6,577 nt of DNA from Flavobacteriales bacterium UBA4474 (GTDB taxonomy: Bacteria > Bacteroidota > Bacteroidia > Flavobacteriales_D > Sanyastnellaceae), in the NCBI GenBank assembly GCA_002389295.1, contig DGOE01000042.1, positions 1-6,577 of the forward strand. Direction: 5' to 3'. Below the pieces are notes generated by a model. That model was not told the DNA's origin, made no database searches, and was given only the letters and a program-made list of their open reading frames with translations. Positions 1-5,462 of the stretch are shown here, one piece after another. Numbering within the stretch: position 1 is the first letter of the stretch; every line of letters starts with the position of its first letter. The translations under genes were made by a program, and so were the position numbers.

Positions 1-426
1 CAGGTGCTGCAGTTGTTTGACAGCTGGGCGGGTGCACTTGATGCGGGCATGTTTGAGCGCTACAGCCTGCCCCGGTTGCGGCGCATCTGTGCCTCGGTGA
101 AGGGGGCGCCGCTGATCGTCTTTGCAAAGGGGGCGGGTTGGCAATTGGACCGCTTGGCCACCTTGCCCTGCGCGGCCTTGGGCATTGATTGGCATACCCC
201 TGCCTCCGAAGCCCGCAAGCGGGCGCCTGACCATGTGTTGCAGGGCAACCTGGACCCTTCCGTGCTCTATGGTTCGGAAGCAGAGGTGCGGGCAGCGACC
301 CAACGAATGTTGTCGGATTTTGGGCGGGGCAAACACGTGGTTAACTTGGGCCACGGAGTCTATCCCGACATTGACCCCCAACGCGTACGTGCCTTCATAG
401 ACGAAGTCAAGCAAAGCGGCAGATGA
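1..426 (+). CDS. hemE: Uroporphyrinogen decarboxylase, C-terminal part (5' end outside window)
   Basis: HemE decarboxylates the four acetate side chains of uroporphyrinogen III to give coproporphyrinogen III, a cytoplasmic step of haem synthesis. The frame is open from base 1 and stops with TGA at 424-426, giving 141 visible residues. The family is usually about 340-350 residues, so roughly the first 200 are missing. The visible part is very typical: QLFDSWAG near the start, P-LIVFAKGA (about residues 36-44), LGIDWHTP (60-67), LQGNLDP (80-86) and VNLGHGVYPDIDP (114-126). The His of NLGHG (codon 352-354) corresponds, by family knowledge, to the conserved active-site His near the C-terminus. 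The catalytic Asp and the N-terminal Arg residues lie upstream of the window and cannot be checked. The GTG at base 4 lies inside the QLFDSW region and is not a real start. The next gene begins 26 bases downstream on the same strand, so co-transcription is possible but gives no clear functional link. Confidence 0.97.
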   Translation, partial: QVLQLFDSWAGALDAGMFERYSLPRLRRICASVKGAPLIVFAKGAGWQLDRLATLPCAALGIDWHTPASEARKRAPDHVLQGNLDPSVLYGSEAEVRAATQRMLSDFGRGKHVVNLGHGVYPDIDPQRVRAFIDEVKQSGR

Positions 427-442
427 TCGGGCCGGACCAGAC

Positions 443-447
443 AAGGA
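443..447 (+). promoter_or_regulatory. Possible ribosome binding site AAGGA that supports the start at 453
   Basis: AAGGA lies 5 bases before the ATG at 453, a workable Shine-Dalgarno spacing. Many Bacteroidota genes lack this motif, so it is supporting evidence only. It favours 453 over the in-frame ATG at 423, which overlaps the hemE stop codon. Confidence 0.45.
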
Positions 448-452
448 AAACC

Positions 453-1616
453 ATGCGGAATTTGATGATGACCTGCGCGTGCACCGCGCTGTTGATTCCG
501 GCCTTCGAGGCCGAAGTACAGGCACAGGATGAGAACCTCGTGCCCAACGGGAGTTTCGAAAATGGCGACGTCAAGCGCCTCAAGGCCTATGGTCAGTTGG
601 AGGAGACGACCACAGACTGGTTTCCCTACACGGATGCCCCGCTCGATCTGTTTTCTACGGATGTAAAAAGCGATAAGGTGGCGGTTCCCGGTAACAGCTA
701 TGGCTATGAGGATGCCAGTGATGGCAACCGATATGGTGGTTTCCGCGCCTACAGCAAGAGCCCCAAGTTGGCCCGGACGTATTTCCAGGTCAGGCTGTCG
801 GAGAACCTCGAGCAGAACCAGATGTACTGCGTGAGTTTCGATATTTCATTGAGCGATTTGTCCAAATACGCGGTCAATGGCATCGGCGCTTATTTCTCCG
901 ACCGCAAGGAGAGCCAGCCCAACTTGGGCATTGTGAGCCGCACGCCACAGGTGATGCACAGGGCCGACAAGGTGATGCAATTGATGGAAGGCTGGGAGAC
1001 GGTCTGCGGAACCGTGCTGGGCACGGGGCAAGAGGAATACATGACCATTGGCGGCTTCAATGGCTCGCGCGACATCGAAGAGGTCAAGGTCAAAAAGCCG
1101 AGATCCATTGAAGGGGTGCAAACCATGCATGCCTATTACTACATCGACAATGTCAAGATTGTCCCTGTGGACGCCAAGAGCCAGTGCAATTGCTCGCGTT
1201 CGTCCAACACGGCACCTGATTTGGTGTACGGTGGCCCTTCGCTGCCCAGCGATATGTCCGGGCGCGAAGTTGTGGAGCGCACCTCCATTTACTACGCCTT
1301 TGTGAAGCGCACCTTTACCGAAGGAGGCAAGGCAGACTTGGACCGTTTGGCGGGTATTTTGAAAAGCAATCCCGGTTGGACCCTTGAAGTCATGGGGCAT
1401 TGCGACAACGATGAGGTGTCTGAGGGGAAAATCAACCCGCGTTTTGCCAACATGGGGAACAAGCGGGCCGAACAGGTCAAGCGTTACTTGACTTCGCAAG
1501 GTGTGGCCGAGGGCAGCATTGTGGTGACCGGATTGGAAAATACGGACCCTGCCAGCACCAAGGCGACCGACTTGGCACGGGCCAAGAACCGCCGTGTGAC
1601 CTTCAGGATCAAGTAA
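453..1616 (+). CDS. Exported OmpA-family protein with Bacteroidota N-terminal beta-type domain (first of tandem pair)
   Basis: This 387-residue protein probably sits in the periplasm or at the outer membrane and contacts peptidoglycan through its C-terminal domain. Residues 1-25 look like a signal peptide (MRNLMMTCACTALLIPAF, then VQA/Q as the likely cleavage site). The Cys residues at 8 and 10 are too early for a lipobox. Residues about 29-247 form an N-terminal domain that starts NLVPNGSFE and contains CVSFDIS (126-132), IGAYFSDRK (144-152), EGWE (179-182) and YYYIDNVKIVPVD (228-240), ending in a CNC motif (245-247). Residues about 278-387 form an OmpA-like domain: GHCDND (315-320), NKRAEQVKRYL (336-346) and ARAKNRRVTF (375-384). 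Several canonical OmpA positions are changed (see findings). I chose the ATG at 453 because the signal peptide begins there and AAGGA at 443-447 precedes it by 5 bases. The in-frame ATG at 423 would overlap the hemE stop and add ten polar residues before the signal peptide. The exact role is unknown. Confidence 0.88.
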   Translation: MRNLMMTCACTALLIPAFEAEVQAQDENLVPNGSFENGDVKRLKAYGQLEETTTDWFPYTDAPLDLFSTDVKSDKVAVPGNSYGYEDASDGNRYGGFRAYSKSPKLARTYFQVRLSENLEQNQMYCVSFDISLSDLSKYAVNGIGAYFSDRKESQPNLGIVSRTPQVMHRADKVMQLMEGWETVCGTVLGTGQEEYMTIGGFNGSRDIEEVKVKKPRSIEGVQTMHAYYYIDNVKIVPVDAKSQCNCSRSSNTAPDLVYGGPSLPSDMSGREVVERTSIYYAFVKRTFTEGGKADLDRLAGILKSNPGWTLEVMGHCDNDEVSEGKINPRFANMGNKRAEQVKRYLTSQGVAEGSIVVTGLENTDPASTKATDLARAKNRRVTFRIK

Positions 1617-1620
1617 ATCC

Positions 1621-2772
1621 ATGCCGAAACTGCCGGCCGTCTGGTTGGTCCTGATGTCCATTCCGTTGTGGGCGTGGGGCCAGGCTCCGGGTGCTGTGTT
1701 GGACCCTGCCAGCTTGGTGCCGGATGGCGGCTTTGAGGAAAAGCGCTTTTGTCCTTCTGACTACAATCAGCAGCGCCTCAGGACCTTGCCGCATTGGCAG
1801 CAGCCGACGGAAGGCACCCCCGATCACTTTGCCACTTGCAGCAAGTCTGCGGGTGTGCCTGTGAACCGCTTTGGTGAAGAGCCCGGTCTGGAGGGAGAAG
1901 CGTATGGCGGCCTCGTGGTGTTTAGCCGGGCCAAATGGAGATATCGTGAGTACCTCTCGACGGAGCTGACCCGGGCTTTGGCACCGGGGGAATGGGTGTG
2001 CGTGTCTTTTTGGTATTCTGCCGCAGAGTCTGCGGGTGTGGTGGCCGATGGAATCGGGGCGCTGTTGTCCGATGAAAAGCCCACAGGCCAGCGCGATTTC
2101 ATCCTTGACTTCTCTCCGCAAATGGTCAATCCGCCGGGGCATTTCCTCGCCGCTGTGGAGGGGTGGACCAACCTGTCGGATGCGGTGCAGGCCCAAGGGG
2201 GGGAGCGGTGGTTGACATTGGGCAACTTCGATGTGAAAGGCGAGACCCGTTTGGCGCTCTCTGCCCATGCGCCCAAGGATGCGACGGACTGGGCCTATGT
2301 CTACCTCGATGGTGTGGAAGTCGTGCCGGTGGCTGGGCCGGAAGACTGCGCCTGTTTGGTGCGCAAAATTGCCGACGAAATGCAAGATCCGCCGGAGCCC
2401 CTCACGCGCGTGGTGGAGGTGGAGCGCGACACCCTGCATTTTGGTTTCGATGAGGTCACCCTGCAGCCTGAGGACCGGACCAAACTTGACCGTTGGGGCG
2501 CCATGCTGCGCCGCAACCGGTTTCTGCTTTTGGAGGTGCATGGCCACACCGATGCCATGGGCCCTGAGGGCTACAATGCGGGGCTTTCAGAGCGCCGAGC
2601 ACAGGCGGCATTTGCCTACCTCATGGACCAAGGCGTGGCGCCAGACAGGATGCGCACGGACGGCCACGGGAGCGCTTTGCCGGCAGCATCCAATGCCAAT
2701 GCCGGCGGCCGGGCCCGCAACCGCAGGGTTGAATTCCGGCTTGTAGAACAGGCTTTCATAGAAGTGGAGTAG
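1621..2772 (+). CDS. Exported OmpA-family protein with canonical peptidoglycan-binding domain (second of tandem pair)
   Basis: This 383-residue protein is a probable outer-membrane or periplasmic peptidoglycan-tethering protein. Residues 1-20 are a signal peptide (Lys3, hydrophobic VWLVLMSIPLWAW, then G/Q). The N-terminal domain (about 31-245) begins SLVPDGGFEE. It carries a pattern I know from many Bacteroidota OmpA proteins: CPSDYNQQ (44-51), HWQQPTEGTPDHF (58-70), AYGGLV (94-99), CVSFWYS (127-133), IGALLSDEK (145-153), EGW (180-182), VYLDGVEVVPV (227-237) and CAC (243-245). The OmpA-like domain spans about 270-375: LHFGFDEVTLQPED, VHGHTDAMG (306-314), LSERRAQAAFAYL (322-334), GHGSALP (348-354) and ARNRRVEFRL (365-374). 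Asp311 and Arg326 match the residues that hold the diaminopimelate of peptidoglycan in this family. The gene starts 4 bases after the previous stop, so the two are almost certainly one transcript. The N-terminal domains align from end to end, which points to an old tandem duplication. Confidence 0.92.
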   Translation: MPKLPAVWLVLMSIPLWAWGQAPGAVLDPASLVPDGGFEEKRFCPSDYNQQRLRTLPHWQQPTEGTPDHFATCSKSAGVPVNRFGEEPGLEGEAYGGLVVFSRAKWRYREYLSTELTRALAPGEWVCVSFWYSAAESAGVVADGIGALLSDEKPTGQRDFILDFSPQMVNPPGHFLAAVEGWTNLSDAVQAQGGERWLTLGNFDVKGETRLALSAHAPKDATDWAYVYLDGVEVVPVAGPEDCACLVRKIADEMQDPPEPLTRVVEVERDTLHFGFDEVTLQPEDRTKLDRWGAMLRRNRFLLLEVHGHTDAMGPEGYNAGLSERRAQAAFAYLMDQGVAPDRMRTDGHGSALPAASNANAGGRARNRRVEFRLVEQAFIEVE

Positions 2773-2814
2773 CGCTGCACTCCGCGCGTGGTCAGGTGCT
2801 CCTGTGAAGAGGAC
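2773..2814. other. Short spacer between convergent gene groups
   Basis: These 42 bases separate the stop of the second OmpA gene from the stop of the oppositely oriented UMF1 transporter. I see only a weak four-base-pair inverted repeat (CAGG-TGCT-CCTG, 2794-2805) and no T-run on either strand. A classical intrinsic terminator is therefore not evident, although convergent transcription must end near here. Confidence 0.5.
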
Positions 2815-4116
2815 TTAGGCGAAAGACCGCTTTTGTGGAATGGCCAGCAGCGTGATCAATGCGACCACAAAGAACCCAATCAGGACCAGGAGGGAATTGC
2901 GCATGCTGCCGGTGAGGCCTTCGATGTAGCCCCAGCTGAACATGCCGATGACCACCCCGAGTTTTTCGAGGACTTCGTAGAAGCTGAAGTAGGATGCCGT
3001 GTCGTCCGTGTCGGGCAGCATCTTGGTGTAGGTGGAGCGGTTCAGGCTTTGCGTGCCGCCCATCATGAAGCCGATCATGCCCGCGGCGATGAAGAACATG
3101 GTCGTGCCGTCGACATGGGCGTACACCAAGGCGCACGTTGTGCCCCAGAGGGCCGTGGCTGCGATGAGCACAGGAATGTTGCCGTAGCGCCGGCTGAGGC
3201 GGCTGAACAGGAAGGCGCCGGGGATGGCGACGACCTGGACGAGGATGATGGCGAGGATGAGTTGGTCGTCGGGCAGTTGGATTTCTTTGATGCCAAATGA
3301 GGAGGCCATCAGCATGATGGTCTGAATGGCCATGCTCATCACGAAGAAACTGAGGAGGTAGCGCGTGAGCTGGGTCTTGCCCTTGAGGTCCAATGCCACC
3401 TTGCGCAATTCACGGAAACCTTGCCACAGGAGATTGCCTTCTGGGCGGTTCTTCACCTTGACCGGCATGCGGCGGAAGGTGATTTGGGCCCATCCAGCCC
3501 ACCACAGGCCGACCCCGACAAAGGCCCACCGCGTCAAGTGGTCACCCACGCCCATGATGAGCGCCAGGCAGAGCAGCAAGATGATGATCGAGCCTGTGAA
3601 CCCCCACGAATATCCTTTGGCCGACAGCAGGTCATGGTCTTCCCGCGGTGCAATTTCTGGCAAGAAAGCGTTGTAGAAACCGAGGCTTCCCCAAGCGCCG
3701 ATGTTGGCCATAAACAAGGCTGTCATGCTCCATTCCAAATGCTGGGGGTCGAACCAAAACAGGCCGATGCACCCGGAGGCGCCCATGTAACAGAAGATTT
3801 TCAAGAAGAGGAGCTTGCGCCCGAGATAGTCCGCCATGCCCGAAAGCAGGGGCGAGGCGATGATGACCATGAAGAACGAGGCCCCCAGGATGTAGCTGTA
3901 GAGCTGGGTGTTGATGAACTCCCTTCCAAAGAACATCACCTTGTCGTTGACCGCGCCATCCGCGCCCTCCGCAGCCGTGATGGCGTTGTAGAAGATGGGG
4001 AAGATGGCCGTGGTGATGACCAGGAAGTAGGCGCCATTGGCCCAATCGTAAAACAGCCACCCCATGCGGATGGCCTTATTGGAGTATTGGCGTGCCTTGC
4101 GTTGGAGTATACCCAT
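2815..4116 (-). CDS. MFS transporter, UMF1 / Atg22-like family
   Basis: This is a 433-residue inner-membrane protein with about twelve hydrophobic segments. Family signatures are clear. GWLFYDWANGAYF (19-31) matches the N-terminal YDWANSAF-type motif of the UMF1 group of the major facilitator superfamily. SGMADYLGRK (92-101) is the MFS loop 2-3 motif. GGTQSLNRSTYTKMLP (353-368), followed by SYFSFYEVLEKLGVVIG (375-391), matches the late GGxQxxSRSxxxxLxP...FFxFY signature. A charged cytoplasmic linker near residues 215-250 splits the two six-helix halves, as usual. The C-terminus is short and basic (PQKRSFA). I chose the ATG at 4116; a TTG at 4125 is in frame but has no support. Bacterial UMF1 proteins have no established substrate; yeast Atg22 exports amino acids from the vacuole, which is only a distant hint. 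The gene lies 50 bases downstream of lhgO on the same strand, so read-through from lhgO is likely. Confidence 0.9.
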   Translation of the reverse strand: MGILQRKARQYSNKAIRMGWLFYDWANGAYFLVITTAIFPIFYNAITAAEGADGAVNDKVMFFGREFINTQLYSYILGASFFMVIIASPLLSGMADYLGRKLLFLKIFCYMGASGCIGLFWFDPQHLEWSMTALFMANIGAWGSLGFYNAFLPEIAPREDHDLLSAKGYSWGFTGSIIILLLCLALIMGVGDHLTRWAFVGVGLWWAGWAQITFRRMPVKVKNRPEGNLLWQGFRELRKVALDLKGKTQLTRYLLSFFVMSMAIQTIMLMASSFGIKEIQLPDDQLILAIILVQVVAIPGAFLFSRLSRRYGNIPVLIAATALWGTTCALVYAHVDGTTMFFIAAGMIGFMMGGTQSLNRSTYTKMLPDTDDTASYFSFYEVLEKLGVVIGMFSWGYIEGLTGSMRNSLLVLIGFFVVALITLLAIPQKRSFA

Positions 4117-4166
4117 AACGGGCAATATAGGGCGGTGTCCAGCGGGTTGGTTTCACCAGCGGCCCG

Positions 4167-5390
4167 TCAGCTCAGCAAGCCTTGCTTGTCCACCGCGTCG
4201 GCGATGTGGTCGCCGATGGCGAGTGAGGCCGTGGCGGCGGGAGAGGGGGCGTTCAGGACGTGGACGCTGCGCCCTTGGGAAATGATGCGGAAGTCGTCTT
4301 TGGTGTCGCCGTTGGGGCGCAGCAAGAGGGCCCTGACGCCGCTGCGGCCCGTGCGGATGTCGTCCATTTCCAAAGACGGGACGAGGCGCTGCAGGGTCTT
4401 GAGAAAGAGCCGCTTGGAGAAGGCCCGGCGGTATTCATTGATGCCAAAGGACATGTTCTTGAAGAACAGTTTCCAGGTGCCCGCATACCCGAGGGCTTCG
4501 GCGGTGTCGCGCAGGTTGAAATCGGTCTTGCCGTAGCCCTCGCGCTTGAAGGTGAACACGGCGTTGGGGCCACACTCGATGTCGCCGTTGGTCATGCGGG
4601 TGAAGTGCACGCCCAAGAAGGGGAACTGCGGGTTGGGGACGGGGTAGATGAGGTTGCGCACCTTGTGCTTGGCGTGGTCCTCGAGTTCGTAGTAGTCCCC
4701 GCGGAAACCCACTACCCGCTCGGGCAGTTGCACACCGTCTTTTCGGGCCAGGCGGTCGGCCTGCAGCCCGGCGCAGACCACCATGCCCCTTGCGGTGAAA
4801 TCTCCTTGGGATGTGTGGACGGTCACGCTGGTGTCGTCCTGGGTGAAGGACCGGGCTTCGATCCCGGTGAGGACGCGGCTCTGGGGCTGGATGCCCATGG
4901 CGACCTCCACCATCTTGGCGGTGGCTGCGCGGAAGTCGATGATGCCCGTACACGGCACCCACAGCCCCTCCACAGCGCGGACATGGGGCTCGATTTCGCG
5001 CACGGCGTCACCGGAAATGCGCTCAAGGCCTTCGATTTCGTTCTGTTGTCCGAGGCCGTGGATCTTCTCGAGCATGGGCAGCTCGTCGGCTGTGGCGGCG
5101 GCCACGACCTTTCCGCAGACATCGTGGTCGACATGGTATTCCTTGGCAAAAGCCACCAACTCATGGCGCCCCTTGACGCAATTGATGGCCTTCAAGCTGC
5201 CAGGGGGGTAGTAGAGCCCGCTGTGGATGACCCCACTGTTATGGCCGGTCTGGTGGTCGCTGAGGATGTCCTCTTTTTCCAGCAGGACAATGCGGGCCTC
5301 GGGATGGCGGCGCTGCAGTTTCAAGAATGCGGCCGCACCGACGATGCCGCCGCCCACCACGATGAGGTCGAATGGGCGCTGAGGTTCCAT
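4167..5390 (-). CDS. lhgO: L-2-hydroxyglutarate oxidase (FAD-dependent)
   Basis: LhgO oxidises L-2-hydroxyglutarate, a side product of central dehydrogenases and an intermediate of some lysine/glutarate routes, to 2-oxoglutarate. In E. coli it is membrane-associated and feeds electrons to quinone. The 407 residues are close to the usual 400-420. The N-terminal Rossmann FAD site is intact: DLIVVGGGIVGAAAF (8-22), with acidic LLEKE (36-40) after the second strand. HQTGHNSGVIHSGLYY (46-61) is diagnostic for the L2HGDH/LhgO group. Further conserved blocks are CGKVV (92-96), VPCTGIIDFR (145-154), VVCAG (204-208), LIYPVPNPQFPFLGVHFTR (247-265), CGPNAV (273-278), SGVRA (350-354) and HVLNAPSPAATASLAIG (377-393). 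I chose the ATG at 5390, which puts the FAD motif at its normal distance from the N-terminus. The GTG at 5444 would add 18 polar residues and has no support. Other DAO-family oxidases, such as glycerol-3-phosphate dehydrogenase, are less likely given the HQTGHNSGVIHSG block. Confidence 0.94.
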   Translation of the reverse strand: MEPQRPFDLIVVGGGIVGAAAFLKLQRRHPEARIVLLEKEDILSDHQTGHNSGVIHSGLYYPPGSLKAINCVKGRHELVAFAKEYHVDHDVCGKVVAAATADELPMLEKIHGLGQQNEIEGLERISGDAVREIEPHVRAVEGLWVPCTGIIDFRAATAKMVEVAMGIQPQSRVLTGIEARSFTQDDTSVTVHTSQGDFTARGMVVCAGLQADRLARKDGVQLPERVVGFRGDYYELEDHAKHKVRNLIYPVPNPQFPFLGVHFTRMTNGDIECGPNAVFTFKREGYGKTDFNLRDTAEALGYAGTWKLFFKNMSFGINEYRRAFSKRLFLKTLQRLVPSLEMDDIRTGRSGVRALLLRPNGDTKDDFRIISQGRSVHVLNAPSPAATASLAIGDHIADAVDKQGLLS

Positions 5391-5411
5391 GTTCTGCTGT
5401 TGTCGCGTCGG

Positions 5412-5419
5412 CGAAGATA
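5412..5419 (-). promoter_or_regulatory. Possible Bacteroidota-type -7 element upstream of lhgO
   Basis: Read on the - strand the site is TATCTTCG, which matches the Bacteroidota -7 consensus TAnnTTTG at all but one fixed position. It lies 21 bases before the lhgO ATG. I see no TTG -33 element at the expected distance upstream, so this is a weak candidate. It is the only promoter-like site I can find in the gap between the two - strand genes. Confidence 0.25.
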
Positions 5420-5421
5420 AC

Positions 5422-5439
5422 TGCCCGGTGTGCCGGGTG
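5422..5439 (-). terminator. GC-rich hairpin after the T9SS cargo gene, possible terminator without a U-tract
   Basis: On the + strand CCCGG (5424-5428) and CCGGG (5433-5437) form a perfect five-base-pair stem around a TGTG loop, with two possible flanking G-T pairs. Relative to the - strand it lies about 24 bases after the stop of the cargo gene and 32 bases before the lhgO start. No run of T follows it on the - strand, so it is not a textbook intrinsic terminator. It may be a transcript 3'-end structure, or chance in GC-rich DNA. Confidence 0.3.
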
Positions 5440-5462
5440 TTCACGGCCGAGGTGCAGAAGAC

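Noticed and set aside
423..452. ATG at 423 overlapping the hemE stop (ATGA) as the start of the first OmpA gene
   Set aside because: It would add ten polar residues before the signal peptide. The ATG at 453 has a Shine-Dalgarno-like AAGGA and begins directly with a normal signal peptide.
846..1661. 271-codon open frame on the - strand opposite the first OmpA gene
   Set aside because: It is an antisense shadow of a supported coding region, with no motif, signal peptide or plausible start context.
1609..2547. 312-codon open frame on the - strand opposite the second OmpA gene
   Set aside because: The opposite strand has a signal peptide and a canonical OmpA domain. This frame is rich in His/Arg/Gln and resembles nothing I know.
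2788..3300. 170-codon open frame on the + strand, rich in Glu/Asp/His
   Set aside because: It lies opposite the transporter's C-terminal half. The acidic composition is what results from reading hydrophobic membrane-protein codons in antisense.
4120..4127. TATATTGC on the - strand as a promoter for the UMF1 gene
   Set aside because: It differs from the Bacteroidota -7 consensus at two fixed positions, is within about ten bases of the start codon and has no -33 partner.
3421..4536. 371-codon open frame on the + strand opposite the UMF1 transporter and the lhgO end
   Set aside because: It spans two well-supported genes on the other strand, and its translation is low-complexity and charged with no family resemblance. 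It is a shadow frame.
4260..5420. 386-codon open frame on the + strand opposite lhgO
   Set aside because: It is antisense to a clear lhgO with intact family motifs. Its product is a mix of Gly/Ala/Val/His/Asp without recognisable domains, and long antisense frames are common in GC-rich coding DNA.
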